Part shown: one piece after another, positions 16,640-26,264 of the stretch
Layout: every line of letters begins with the position of its first letter
How positions within the stretch are numbered: the first letter of the stretch is position 1
From: Sulfurospirillum sp.
Lineage (GTDB): Bacteria > Campylobacterota > Campylobacteria > Campylobacterales > Sulfurospirillaceae
Reading direction: 5' to 3'
DNA length: 32,218 bases
Assembly (NCBI GenBank): GCA_021206415.1
Contig: JAJOKG010000182.1
Location: 1-32,218 of the forward strand
Notes under the pieces: generated by a model
Databases searched by the model: none
Seen by the model: the letters and a program-made list of their open reading frames with translations, nothing else
What the model was told of the DNA's origin: nothing
Translations under genes and position numbers: made by a program

Positions 16640-17178
16640 AATCATTTTATGTACTATTTCTTATCGCCCTACTTTTTACAGGATGCAGTGTTAAGCAAGA
16701 ATCTTTACATGTAAAAAGAGAGGGCTTAGAAAAACTCACCAACGATTTGATGCTTTTGGGTGAGAATGTGCGTTACGATGAAGCACGTTTATTTGCCTAT
16801 GAAGCACTGAATTATCCGCATGTTTTAGCGACACGCTATGCGCTTGTGAGTCCACCTACATTTCATAATTTTCTCATTAACACAGGGCTTAAAGAGCGAG
16901 GGCTTTGTTATGAATGGAGTGAAGATATGATGGCACATCTTAAAAAAGCACGCTATAAGAGTTTTGATTTACGTTGGGGGGTTGCGAATAAAGGTGAATT
17001 TGATGAGCATAACAGTGTCGTGGTTGTGGCAAAAGGGGCACCGTTTCACAGTGGTATTTTAATAGATCCATGGCGTAATTCAGGAGAATTGTATTGGGTA
17101 AAATTAGACGAAGATGCCACATACCATTGGGTTGAAAATTTAGAGAGAAGCCGTTATTTTGGAACCCTTCATCCTTAA
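16636..17178 (+). CDS. Lipoprotein with possible transglutaminase-like triad
   Basis: The 180-aa protein has a lipoprotein signal with lipobox LFTGC (C17), so it is anchored in a membrane facing the periplasm. I do not recognise the family by name. C91 in RGLCYEWS, H125 in DEHNSVVV and D144 in LIDPWR are ordered and spaced like the Cys-His-Asp triad of transglutaminase-like or papain-fold proteins, each at the kind of local motif those folds show. This is inference from pattern only. ATGA overlap couples it to the membrane metallophosphoesterase. Palindrome copy 13 encodes LHVK at residues 24-27. Confidence 0.75.
   Translation: MKSFYVLFLIALLFTGCSVKQESLHVKREGLEKLTNDLMLLGENVRYDEARLFAYEALNYPHVLATRYALVSPPTFHNFLINTGLKERGLCYEWSEDMMAHLKKARYKSFDLRWGVANKGEFDEHNSVVVVAKGAPFHSGILIDPWRNSGELYWVKLDEDATYHWVENLERSRYFGTLHP
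16705..16714. repeat. TTACATGTAA palindrome, copy 13
   Basis: Exact copy in the lipoprotein gene, read as Leu-His-Val. Confidence 0.95.
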
Positions 17179-17787
17179 CTATTTTTTTCTAATATCACCC
17201 GAATCACGCTTCCTTCTCCTTGATGCTTTTCTCCTTCATTGAGCATAATAATTTCTTGAGCAAGTTTATGGATGGTGCAAGGAAGTGTTTTTTAACATTT
17301 GGCTAATATCATCAATACTATAGAGCAAGGTTTCTTCTTTAGGCCCTCCACTTTTAAATTGCAGTTGGCTTTTGCTGAAAAATTCCCCTATAAAAAATCC
17401 TTTTTCTTTCAGGGCATACAATGATTTTTCAAAAAGGATTTTCTGCTCTGTTTTGGGTACATGCAAATAGGTACAGACGATGGCATCATACAAAGAAGCT
17501 TGGGGATTCCAGTAGTTAAGGAGTGTATGGCGAATCGCAATAAAAACATAGCGCTCTTTGGCATAATGCCTGAGTTTGGAGAGGGCGACAAATGAGGCAT
17601 CTAACGCTTCAACGTGCGCGATACCTTGTTCGGCTAAAAAAAAGAGCATTACGACCCTCTCCTTCTCCTAAACAGAGAATACTTTGAGCTTTTTCGAGTC
17701 GTTCAAAATTTCTTCAATAAAAGCGTTAGGCGCCTCACCGTAGAGAAAATTAGCTTCTTTAAATTTTTGATCCCACATTTTTTGCAT
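17175..17787 (-). CDS. SAM-dependent methyltransferase, class I (three frameshifts)
   Basis: Repaired, the protein is about 203 aa, starts MQKMWDQKFKEANFLYGEAPN and carries motif I as LGEGEGRNALFLAEQG near residues 40-55 with an acidic residue in ALDAS (D63). This is the TehB/UbiE-like layout of small-molecule methyltransferases; the substrate is unknown. Three length errors break it: one base missing near 17724-17727, one extra in the eight-A run at 17636-17643, and one extra in the six-T run at 17288-17293. The last repair gives the end IHKLAQEIIMLNEGEKHQ and ILEKNS at 17175. The gene converges with the lipoprotein gene, overlapping it by four bases, and diverges from the FmdE gene. Confidence 0.85.
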
Positions 17788-17838
17788 CTTATCCCTTTGC
17801 AATTTATTGACGAATTAAATCAAGGAAATCATCTTTTT

Positions 17839-17851
17839 ATTGTACTACAAT
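17839..17851. promoter_or_regulatory. Divergent promoter dyad ATTGTA-C-TACAAT
   Basis: TACAAT stands on the plus strand (17846-17851, toward the FmdE gene) and on the minus strand (17839-17844, toward the methyltransferase gene), one base apart. The dyad can supply a -10 box to both genes or be an operator. Confidence 0.45.
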
Positions 17852-17875
17852 GTGAAAAAACTGCAAGGAAAAATG

Positions 17876-18470
17876 ATGAATTATCCAACTTTTTTTTGAT
17901 CACACAGAAACCATAATCCTTTATGACCCACTTTCAGAGATTTTAGGTGCATTTGAAGAGGGAAAAATTTGCTTTACGTATGTGGATGTGGTGAAAAGTG
18001 CGGGGCATAGTTGTCCTACGATAGCAGGGGCTTATTTGATGGTAAGAGAAGGACTTAAAATACTTTATCCAGATAGCTTACCTGTACGAGGAGAGATTGA
18101 AGTTTTCTTTAAAGAGCCACAAGAAGAGGGAACAACAGGTGTAATTGCCAATGTTTTTTCACTCATCACAGGCGCAACCGATTGCTCTGGATTTAAGGGC
18201 TTACAGGGTCATTTTTCACGCACGAACCTGCTGCATTTTAATGAGGAAATATCTTTACATGTAAAGATGAAACGACGTGATAATGGCAAAGAAGTGCATG
18301 TGGCGTATGATCCAACGTGCATTGCCATCAATCCTTCTATGCAAGCATACATGCCTAAACTCTTTACAGGGTTACTCACATGCGAAGAAAAGAAACTTTT
18401 TGCCAATATGTGGCAAGAAAGGGTGGCGCAAATTTTAGAAAATTTTGATAAAGTAATAACTCTACATTAA
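17876..18470 (+). CDS. FmdE domain protein (one frameshift)
   Basis: Repaired length is 197 aa. GHSCPTIAGAYL at residues 43-54 is the metal-site motif of the FmdE family, named after a subunit linked to molybdenum formylmethanofuran dehydrogenase; DCSG and LLTCEEKKLF follow. There is no C-terminal zinc ribbon. In bacteria the function is unproven; a link to molybdenum or tungsten enzymes is inference, made a little more likely by moaC and mobA in the window. The frame breaks at an eight-T run at 17890-17897; one base fewer gives NYPTFFDHTETIILYDP. ATG 17873 is an alternative start. Palindrome copy 14 encodes LHVK. Confidence 0.85.
18255..18264. repeat. TTACATGTAA palindrome, copy 14
   Basis: Exact copy in the FmdE gene, read as Leu-His-Val. 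Confidence 0.95.
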
Positions 18471-18487
18471 CTTTTCTGGAGCGGACA

Positions 18488-21376
18488 TTGTTAAGTGCAA
18501 AAAAAACAAAGTATTGTTAAATGGATTGTTTTTGTTGCCCGTATTGGCCGTTTTACTCACTTTTGCCATTATTCTAACTATGGTTATTTCTATGGAGCAA
18601 GATGATTATAAAAAATCTTTAGAGCAAGCACGAATCTCTTATGTCAAGCGGTCTAAGATTCAAGCGCAAGAGCGGATTGATAAACTTATTGATTATATTA
18701 ATGTCAATGAACAACTTTTGCGTGAAGAAGCCGAAGAAGAGATCGCCAATATGGTCGATTTGGCACATAGAATCATGGTAGATATTTACAATGAAAACCC
18801 AACATTGCCTCGTGAAAAAATCATCCAAAAAATCAAAGATAAACTCAAAGATGTTCGATTTTTCAATGACTTGAGTGGGTATTATGCTTTGTTTGATTTT
18901 GAGGGAAAATGTGTCATGCATGGACTCGATGAGTCACTTGAGGGTAAAAATATGCTCAATTACCAAGATAGCGATGGTTATTTTTTCATTCAAGAGATGA
19001 TTGCGCATCTTAAAGAGAGTGCTTCGTATGCCATGACATGGCGTTGGAAAAATCCGCGCGATGTGACGTATCGTAAAAAAAATAGGCTATGGGAAACGCG
19101 TTGAGCCTTTAAATCTTTTTATTGTAAGTGGTCGCTATGAAGATACCATTTTAGATAAAATCAAAAAAGAGACACAAAAGGTACTTTTAAATACCAAATA
19201 CGGGGAGTATGGTTATATCTTTGCTTATGATTATGCAGGTAATACTATTTCGCATGGGGATCACTCCTTAGTGGGTAAAAATCGATTGGATGTGGTGAGT
19301 AACCATCAGTTTATTATTCGAGATATTGTGGTGGGTGGCAAGCTTAATGTTGAGGGCTTTTTTATGAACTACACCGCTTCGTACCATCCCATTGACAATG
19401 ACAGGCAAAAAGTCTCATTTATTCGTCCGATTCCTCAGTTTGAATGGGTAGTCGGGACAGGAACCTATTTGTTAGAAGAGAATAATGCTTTTTTAGAGCG
19501 AGAGAAGATGCTCAAAGCAAAAATGCAAACGACCATTGCCAATTTAGTGCTGATTTCTTTGGTTATTATGTGTTTAATTATGGCGATGATGTTTATTATT
19601 TCCATTAAATTACGCTCCCTTTTAGATCGTTATGAGAACCACTTACTTCTGAATAATAAGCAAATTAAAGAGCAAAAAAGGGTCTTTGAAACGCTGTACC
19701 AAAAATCAGCAGATGGTATTTGGCTTCTTAAAGAAGGGCTTTTTATTGATTGTAATGAAGCCATTATGAAAATGTTTAAAACAGAGCATAAAAAGCGACT
19801 GATTAATGTAACATTAGTGGATTTATCGCCAGAGTTTCAGCCTGATGGGCAAAGTTCTTTTGAAAAATCACAATGGATGAATTCTATTGCTTCTAAAGAG
19901 GGTGTGCATAAGTTTGAGTGGTATGCTAAAGCCTGTGATGGAAGTCTTTTGTGGATTAGTGTGGTGATGACGACGATTATTATGAATAAGGGTCAAATTC
20001 AGCACTGCTCTGTGCGAGATATTACGGTACGAAAAGCGTTAGAAGAAGAAAACAAAAAACAGAAAAAACTCTTGATGCATCAGGTTGAACATGACATTTT
20101 AACAGGACTTCCTAACCGTAATTTACTTCAAGACAGACTGACCCAAGCGATGAAAAAAGCAAGTCGTGATGGCAGAGTTTTGGGAGTTATGTTTGTCGAT
20201 ATTGATAAATTTAAAAATATTAATGACTCTTTAGGCCATGATGCAGGTGATATTCTTTTAAAAGTGATTGCTAAACGGATGCAAAATAGTATTCGAGAAA
20301 CCGATACGGTCGCGCGTTTAAGTGGCGATGAATTTATTGTGCTTTTAGATGGATGCAAGGATGTGAATGATATTTTCACCGCCATTAAAAAATTAGTAGC
20401 ATCCTTTCAGGAACCTTTTGTAATAGGGAATGAGAGTTTTAAAATTACAATGAGTATTGGGGTGAGCGTTTATCCTAATGATGGTGAATTGGCAAGTAAG
20501 CTCCTTAAAAATGCAGATATTGCAATGTATAAAGCAAAAGCTCAAGGGCGCAATCGCTACATCTTTTTTGATCAAGCGATGAACCAAGAGACAAATGAAC
20601 ATCTAGAAATCGAAAAGAGTTTACATAAGGCATTAGAAAATAAAGAGTTTGTGGTTTATTATCAACCCCAAGTAAACTTGAAATCGGGAAAAATTGTAGG
20701 ATTTGAAGCTTTGCTTCGTTGGAACCATCCTACAAAAGGCTTGACCTCCCCTGCTTATTTTATTCATATTGCTGAAGAGAGTGAATTGATTATTGAGATT
20801 GGCAATTGGGTGATTCGTGAAGTGATGAATCAGTTTAAAATTTGGCACGATAAAGGACTTTATCCAGGGAAAGTGGCAATTAATATCGCGGGTAAACAGT
20901 TAGAATCCAACCATTTGATTTCATTTATGCTTCAAAGTCTTAAAGAGAGTGGTTGTAAGGCTGAGTGGATTGAGTTAGAAATTGTGGAGCGGTTTATTAT
21001 GAAAGACACCTCCAAATCCATAGCCCTTTTAAAGCGCTTTCGTGAGCTAGGTCTTGACATTTCTATTGATGATTTTGGTACAGGACACTCCTCTTTGGCG
21101 TATCTTAAACAGTTGCCTATTACGAAGTTAAAAATTGATCAAAGTTTTGTTCAAAATTTAGAAAACAGTAGTGAAGATCGAGCCATTGCTCGAACGATTA
21201 TTGAGTTAGGTCGAGGTTTGGGGTTGGTTGTTTTAGCCGAAGGGGTTGAGAGCAAAGCACAAAAAGAATTTATTTACAGTAGCGGTTGTGAACTGATACA
21301 AGGGTATGTGTTTAGTAAACCTGTGGATGCTAATAGTGTTGAAGAGATGTTGAGAAATCAATCTCACATGCTATAA
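18488..21376 (+). CDS. Cache-PAS-GGDEF-EAL signalling protein (two frameshifts)
   Basis: About 962 aa after repair. Order: membrane helix (about 9-33), a large periplasmic double Cache-type sensor with DLSGYYALFDFEG and YGYIFAYDYAGN, a second membrane helix near 350-375, a PAS domain (ADGIWLLKEGLFIDCNEA), then GGDEF with SGDEF near residue 611 and an intact DIDKFKNINDSLGHDAGD, and EAL with EALLRW, LEIVER, IDDFGTG, LAEGVE and QGYVFSKP all intact. It is therefore likely able both to make and to break c-di-GMP in response to a periplasmic ligand. Start TTG 18488 has GGAG six bases upstream and needs one more A at 18499-18506; a different repair would start at GTG 18495. A second break, eight A at 19075-19082, restores RKKIGYGKRVEPLN. 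Confidence 0.9.
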
Positions 21377-21377
21377 T
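21372..21377 (+). promoter_or_regulatory. Extended -10 promoter for the M15 peptidase gene
   Basis: TGCTATAAT is a TGnTATAAT extended -10 overlapping the stop codon of the Cache-GGDEF-EAL gene, 31 bases before the next ATG. Confidence 0.55.
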
Positions 21378-21407
21378 CATATAAAGAAATCATTACATAG
21401 GGTTTTT

Positions 21408-22154
21408 ATGCAACGAAGGGATTTTTTAGGTGTTTTGGGTGTCGGGCTTTTGGGCAGTATGGCACGGGCTGATACACTCACATCGGGTGATATTTGGGTC
21501 AAAGAGGAACATAAACTTCTATTTGCTTCTGTGCTTAAAAAACTCAATTTGGTTGAGAGCATTGTAGGGCATGCCAATTTTAATCTCATCTCTTTGGATG
21601 AAACCCTTAAAATTGCAAAAGGGTATTCAAAGGTTGAGCCATTTACCGCAGCAGAACTTGCGTATATTGAAGAGGTTTTTTATACAGACCCACGTATTTA
21701 TGGCTTTAATGGTAAAAAAAACAATTGAACGGATTAGTGCTACCATTAATAAAAAGATGTGATTAAAATTAGTGGCACAGGGCATTATGTTTTTTGGCGA
21801 TTACGCACCCCTCTTAGAGCGTCTTGTAAAAGATGTTGGAGAGTCTCTATTTTAACCTCAGGTGTTCGAAGTATGGTGAAACAACTTTGTTTGCATCTTG
21901 AAAAAATTGAGAGTGAGAAGGGCAACATTACGGTAGCTTCACGTTCCCTCGTTCCTCCTGCATATTCTTACCACTCCATAGGTGATTTTGATGTCGGTAA
22001 AAAAGGATGGGGTCATCAAAATTTTACGGCAAATTTTGCACGTACAGAGGAATTTTGGCAGTTGCAAAAACTCTCCTATGTCTCCATGCGTTATACCATC
22101 GGTAATGGTGATGGGGTACGTTTTGAGCCGTGGCATATAAAGATTGTTTCATGA
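21408..22154 (+). CDS. Tat-exported M15 family (VanY/DacY-like) peptidase (four frameshifts)
   Basis: Repaired length is about 248 aa. A twin-arginine signal, QRRDFLGVLGVGLLG, ends at ARA before D22, so export folded through Tat is likely. The C-terminal half has M15 metallopeptidase marks: LTSGVRS, SYHSIGDFDVG (His and Asp zinc ligands) and EPWHIK (catalytic Glu and zinc His). M15 enzymes are usually D,D- or L,D-carboxypeptidases acting on peptidoglycan. Breaks: extra A at 21714-21721, missing A at 21751-21755, extra T at 21790-21795, missing T at 21850-21853. The third and fourth compensate and restore GDYAPLLERLVKDVGESL. The stop overlaps the tsaD start (ATGA). Confidence 0.82.
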
Positions 22155-23158
22155 TTTTAAGTATTGAAAGTAGCTGTGATGATAGCTCCATTGCCATCAC
22201 ACGCATTGAGGATAAAAAAACTACTCTTTCATAAAAAAAATTTCCCAAGATGAAGAGCACGCAAAATACGGTGGGGTTGTTCCAGAACTGGCTGCGCGTC
22301 TTCATGCCGTGACTTTGCCAAAAATTTTAGAAGAGACAAAGCCTTATTTTGAGACACTTAAAGCGATTGCCGTGACGAATGAGCCAGGCCTTTCGGTGAG
22401 CCTTGTTGAAGGCGTGAGCATGGCAAAAGCACTGAGTATTGCGCTAAATCTCCCTTTACTAGGGATTAATCATCTAAAAGGGCACATTTGTTCTTTATTT
22501 ATTGAAGATGAAATACGTTTTCCCATGGACATTCTTTTGGTTTCTGGCGGACACACACAGCTTTTACATGTAAAGAGTTTGGAGCAGATTGAGTTGATTG
22601 CCACAACGATGGATGATAGCTTTGGTGAGAGTTTTGATAAAGTGGGAAAAATGTTAGGACTTGCTTATCCTGCTGGAGCAATGATTGAAACATATGCTCA
22701 AAAAGGGGATGCGAAGCGCTTTGATTTTACCATTCCTTTGCAAGGAACCTCTTCCTCCATGCTTGCGTTTAGCTATTCAGGTCTTAAAAATCAAGTCAGA
22801 CTTTGCATTGAAGCTCAAGGAAATTTGGATGAGCAAACGCTATGCGATATTTGCGCTTCGTTTCAGCGTGTCGCCGTAGCCCATGTGATGCAAAAAATAA
22901 AAAAAGCCTATAAAGAGCGAAAAGTAGAACACTTTGGTGTGGTAGGCGGTGCGAGTGCGAACGGTTATTTAAGGGGTGAACTTGAAGCGTTTTGCAAAAC
23001 AAAAAAAAGCGACTCTGCACATGGCTAAAATGGAATTTTGTTCTGATAATGCGGCTATGATAGGTAGGTGTGCGGTGGAAGCTTACACGCAAGGGATATT
23101 TGTTGATATGGCGGATTTAAAGGTGCGTAGTTCCTCTAAAGATATGTTTTACATGTAA
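22151..23158 (+). CDS. tsaD: tRNA threonylcarbamoyladenosine synthase subunit TsaD (three frameshifts)
   Basis: TsaD transfers the threonylcarbamoyl group to A37 of ANN-reading tRNAs, with TsaB and TsaE. The start [16 protein letters not shown] is the family N-terminus; [13 protein letters not shown], the iron-binding INHLKGH and VSGGHTQLL follow, then the C-terminal CSDNAAMIG. Repaired length is 334 aa, usual for the family. Extra bases in A runs at 22214-22220, 22243-22250 and 23001-23008 break it. It ends in the codons TAC ATG TAA, which are palindrome copy 16 itself. Copy 15 encodes LHVK. Confidence 0.93.
22564..22573. repeat. TTACATGTAA palindrome, copy 15
   Basis: Exact copy in tsaD, read as Leu-His-Val. 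Confidence 0.95.
23149..23158. repeat. TTACATGTAA palindrome, copy 16
   Basis: Exact copy forming the last codons and stop of tsaD (Tyr-Met-stop), the only copy read in this frame. Confidence 0.95.
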
Positions 23159-23161
23159 GCA

Positions 23162-23936
23162 TTAGAGGATAATAATTTCCTCTTCGAGTTTTATGCCAAA
23201 GCGTTTTAAAACCTCTGCTTTGACTTCCGTGATGAGCGCAAATGCTTCTTCAAATGTTCCCCCTCCTGTATTGACCAAAAAGTTGGCGTGCACAGGGCTG
23301 AACATCATTGCTCCCACCCGTTTGCCTTTAAAGCCAGCCTCTTCAATAAGTTTACCAGCATAGTGTCCCACAGGGTTTTTAAAACAGCTTCCAGCACTCG
23401 CTTCTTTGGGTTGATTATCCCGCATTTTTTTTAAACATAGCAAGGAGATTTTCATCAAATCCCTCTTTACATGTAAAGGTAGCTTCATACACAACCCCTT
23501 CAATGTCCGCAAAGCGGTAGCCATAGTTTATCTTTGATTTTTCTATCCAGCCATTTTCGGTGCGAATGGCGATAAGATGGTTAAATACTTCCCACTCTTT
23601 AAGCCCCGCATTCATAGCAACCATACCGCCTAGCGTTCCTGGGAGTTTTTGCATTAATTCAAAGCCAGAGAGGTTGTGCTTTCTAGCAAAAGAGAGTATT
23701 TTACCACTAGGAGTGGCTCCTCCTACATGTAATACATGACCCTCTTGATAGATAAAATCAAACGCTTTATCCAGCATAGCAAGTGGCGGAGGTGTTGGGC
23801 TTACAAGAAGGTTATTTGCTCCACCGATGATGATGTGCTTTTCTGGAAGTGGCTTGGGTGTTTCAAGGAGAAAAACATCCACACTTGGGCCAATTTTTAT
23901 GCTGGAATAGCTTGAAAAATGAATAGTTTTTGTCAT
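23162..23936 (-). CDS. murB: UDP-N-acetylenolpyruvoylglucosamine reductase (one frameshift)
   Basis: MurB reduces UDP-GlcNAc-enolpyruvate to UDP-MurNAc with NADPH and FAD in peptidoglycan precursor synthesis. IIGGANNLLV is the FAD-binding loop, LPGTLGGMVAMNAG the pyrophosphate loop, and SAGSCFKNP carries the catalytic Ser. Repaired length is 257 aa, as in other Campylobacterota. The break is an eight-T run at 23425-23432; one base fewer gives MFKKMRDNQPKEASAGS. The start follows the fliQ stop directly (TAAATG). It converges with tsaD, with three bases between. Copy 17 encodes FTCK and near-copy 18 LHVG. Confidence 0.94.
23467..23476. repeat. TTACATGTAA palindrome, copy 17
   Basis: Exact copy in murB, read as Phe-Thr-Cys-Lys. 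Confidence 0.95.
23723..23732. repeat. Palindrome near-copy 18 (CTACATGTAA)
   Basis: One mismatch to TTACATGTAA, inside murB, read as Leu-His-Val on the minus strand. Confidence 0.7.
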
Positions 23937-24203
23937 TTAAAATACAAAACTTGGAATCATGTCAAAAAGACGGGTGGTAAACTCTATCATCATGTTCATC
24001 ATCCATGGCATAGTGAATATGGCAACCACAATGGTAATTAAAATCTTCGGAACAAAACTGAGTGTGGATTCGTTGATTTGGGTAACGGCTTGAAAAATAC
24101 TAATAGCAAGACCTGCTATCATACCTGCAAGAAGCATTGGCAAGGAGAGATAGAGCGCAATTTTAAAAGTTTCAACACCTAATCCGATCAGTTTTGCTTC
24201 CAT
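23937..24203 (-). CDS. fliQ: Flagellar export apparatus protein FliQ
   Basis: FliQ is a small inner membrane part of the flagellar type III export gate with FliP and FliR. The 88-aa protein has two membrane helices (about 15-38 and 52-75) joined by the conserved AISIFQAVTQINESTLSFVPK loop (in pieces FQAVTQINESTLSF, VPKI). Length and sequence are typical. It sits in a TAATG overlap after mqnD and directly before murB, far from other flagellar genes, as commonly seen in Campylobacterota. Confidence 0.96.
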   Translation of the reverse strand: MEAKLIGLGVETFKIALYLSLPMLLAGMIAGLAISIFQAVTQINESTLSFVPKILITIVVAIFTMPWMMNMMIEFTTRLFDMIPSFVF

Positions 24204-25069
24204 TAGCTCATCCTAAGGGTTTCATACTCGTGAGGAATAAGATAATCTTGTGCTTGAATGCATTGCTCATAAAAACCATGTTTATAGCCAAGTTCAAACA
24301 GGGTATTAATGGCTTCATATTGCACATCGCTCATCTCGATAGAGTGTGCGTTGGCATAGAGTCCCAAATAGGTTTTAAGGGTCGTATCATCCACTCTAAC
24401 AAGGTTCCGCTCAATGAGCATTTTAGAGAGAAGGTGTTGATGGGTATGGGCAACATCGACTGCTTTAATGAGGCTTTTTTCACAGGTAATGGCTTGTAAT
24501 AATGGCATAGAACGGCGCAGCGCCATACCGCCAAGTGGGAGAGGAAGCTCTTTACCTTGCGTTAAGCTTTTCCAAATATCCCAAATCTCACGTTCCACAA
24601 CCAGCATCTCACTAAAATTGAGGATACTTTCATGAATTAATACTCCTGCATCGACTTCGCCACTCAAAACGGCATTTTCAATCTCTAAAAAGTTTTTATA
24701 GACAATGCGTGCTTCAGGATAAGCGATTTTAAACAAAAGGGCGTTGGTCGTGTGCGTACCACTGAGCGCTACTTTAAAATTGCGTTTGAGTTTGCTCTCT
24801 TTTTTCTTGACCAGTTTGGGACCATACCCTTCACCAAAACTCACCGCCGTGCGCAAAAGAGCATAATCGTTTCGAATTTTAGGGTACAACGCAAAGCTAA
24901 TTGCACTGATATCATAGGTGGTTTTCAAGGCTTCAACGTTGAGGGTTTCAATGTCTAAGGCGATATTTTCAAAGCAGACATCGCCTGTGTCCACCCAGCC
25001 AAATTTGATGGCATAATACATGAAAATATCATCGGCATCAGGGGAGTGTGCTACGCTAATTGTTCTCAC
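24203..25069 (-). CDS. mqnD: 1,4-dihydroxy-6-naphthoate synthase-type protein (MqnA/MqnD family)
   Basis: MqnD splits cyclic dehypoxanthinyl futalosine to give dihydroxynaphthoate in the futalosine route to menaquinone, the route Campylobacterota use. The start MRTISVAHSPDADDIFMYYAIKFG holds the family loop SPDADD; ALSGTHTTNALLFK, IHESILNFSE and PLPLGGMALRR follow, as in this periplasmic-binding-like fold. MqnA is the close alternative. I chose GTG 25067-25069 as start because AAGGA lies five bases upstream and the fold begins there; the longer frame has no support. The ribosome site adjoins palindrome copy 19. Length is 288 aa. First of mqnD-fliQ-murB. Confidence 0.85.
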   Translation of the reverse strand: MRTISVAHSPDADDIFMYYAIKFGWVDTGDVCFENIALDIETLNVEALKTTYDISAISFALYPKIRNDYALLRTAVSFGEGYGPKLVKKKESKLKRNFKVALSGTHTTNALLFKIAYPEARIVYKNFLEIENAVLSGEVDAGVLIHESILNFSEMLVVEREIWDIWKSLTQGKELPLPLGGMALRRSMPLLQAITCEKSLIKAVDVAHTHQHLLSKMLIERNLVRVDDTTLKTYLGLYANAHSIEMSDVQYEAINTLFELGYKHGFYEQCIQAQDYLIPHEYETLRMS

Positions 25070-25077
25070 AAAAATCC

Positions 25078-25087
25078 TTACATGTAA
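25078..25087. repeat. TTACATGTAA palindrome, copy 19
   Basis: Exact copy in the mqnD leader; on the minus strand its edge gives AAGGA, the ribosome site of mqnD. Confidence 0.95.
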
Positions 25088-25097
25088 ATCTTTTGGC

Positions 25098-25103
25098 ATT
25101 GTA
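25098..25103 (-). promoter_or_regulatory. -10 box for the mqnD operon
   Basis: Minus strand TATGTTACAAT, with TACAAT 29 bases before the GTG start. The leader would contain palindrome copy 19. Confidence 0.45.
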
Positions 25104-25150
25104 ACATATTGCAGATTGAAATATTTTGAGCCTCTTTTTTGATTTTTGAC

Positions 25151-25156
25151 TACAAT
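25151..25156 (+). promoter_or_regulatory. Possible -10 box for recA
   Basis: GACTACAAT holds TACAAT 64 bases before the recA start, with a weak TTGAGC 19 bases further up. No LexA-like box is visible, in line with Campylobacterota generally lacking LexA. Confidence 0.4.
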
Positions 25157-25220
25157 CGCTTCAAAGGGCTTTTTCAAGCTCGAGATGATAAAATAATAAC
25201 ACTATGAAATGAGGGGTCAC

Positions 25221-26264
25221 ATGCAAATCGATGAAAATAAGAAAAAGGCACTCGAACTTGCGATAAAACAGATTGATAAAGCGTTTGGTAAGGGTGCGCT
25301 TATCAGGCTTGGCGATAAAGTGGTTGAACCCATTGCTGCGATTAGTACAGGTTCTATTGGTTTAGATTTGGCTCTTGGCATTGGTGGAATTCCACAAGGG
25401 CGTATCATTGAAGTTTATGGCCCTGAGAGTTCGGGTAAAACGACATTGTCGCTTCAAATTATTGCAGAAGCGCAAGCAAAGGGAAGTGTGTGTGCGTTTG
25501 TGGACGCTGAACACGCCTTGGATGTTAAATATGCGGGAAATTTAGGGGTTGATATTGAAAACCTATTGGTTTCTCAACCTGATTTTGGTGAACAGGCTTT
25601 AGATATCGTTGAAACGCTTGCACGCAGTGGCGCTGTGGATGTGATTGTTATTGACTCCGTGGCTGCTCTTACACCGAAGAGTGAAATTGAAGGCGATATG
25701 GGCGATACCCATGTAGGACTTCAAGCGAGGCTTATGAGTCAAGCGCTTCGTAAGCTGACCGCTGTTGTACACAAAATGAATACGACGGTGATTTTTATTA
25801 ACCAAATTCGTATGAAAATTGGAACGATGGGCTATGGTTCGCCTGAAACCACCACAGGTGGAAATGCGTTGAAATTTTATGCTTCTGTGCGTATTGATGT
25901 GCGTAAAATTGCGACTTTAAAGCAAGGTGAAGAGCAAATTGGTAACAGAGTTAAAGCCAAAGTCATTAAAAACAAAGTCGCTCCTCCGTTTCGTCAAGCA
26001 GAGTTTGATATTATGTTTGGCGAAGGCATTTCCAAAGAGGGTGAAATTGTTGATTATGGCGTAAAGCTCGATATCATCGATAAAAGCGGTGCGTGGTTTA
26101 GCTATAATGAGACTAAATTGGGGCAAGGACGTGAAAATGTCAAAGCCTTTTTGAAAGAAAATAAAGCACTTGCTTTAGAAATTGAAGAAAAAATCAAACA
26201 AGCCATCAGTGGCAATGCCATGGTGATGGCATGTGGCGTTGATGATATAAAGGAAGATGAATGA
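25221..26264 (+). CDS. recA: Recombinase RecA
   Basis: RecA forms filaments on single-stranded DNA for homologous recombination and repair. Walker A is GPESSGKT at residues 67-74; [10 protein letters not shown] is Walker [10 protein letters not shown] the L1 region and [12 protein letters not shown] the L2 side. Length is 347 aa. I take ATG 25221 ([11 protein letters not shown]) as start, since GAGGGG is five bases upstream; the longer frame from 25209 would place the ribosome site inside the gene. It overlaps eno by ATGA. No frameshift and no palindrome copy is present. Confidence 0.97.
   Translation: MQIDENKKKALELAIKQIDKAFGKGALIRLGDKVVEPIAAISTGSIGLDLALGIGGIPQGRIIEVYGPESSGKTTLSLQIIAEAQAKGSVCAFVDAEHALDVKYAGNLGVDIENLLVSQPDFGEQALDIVETLARSGAVDVIVIDSVAALTPKSEIEGDMGDTHVGLQARLMSQALRKLTAVVHKMNTTVIFINQIRMKIGTMGYGSPETTTGGNALKFYASVRIDVRKIATLKQGEEQIGNRVKAKVIKNKVAPPFRQAEFDIMFGEGISKEGEIVDYGVKLDIIDKSGAWFSYNETKLGQGRENVKAFLKENKALALEIEEKIKQAISGNAMVMACGVDDIKEDE

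Noticed and set aside
21408-22154. Calling this gene Pgp1/Csd4 because it precedes tsaD
   Set aside because: The motifs SxHxxGxxD and EPWH are those of M15 peptidases, not the M14 type of Pgp1/Csd4.
25070-25177. A 36-residue N-terminal extension of the MqnD-type protein
   Set aside because: The ribosome site and the family N-terminus both point to GTG 25067-25069, and the extension covers the likely promoter and palindrome copy 19.
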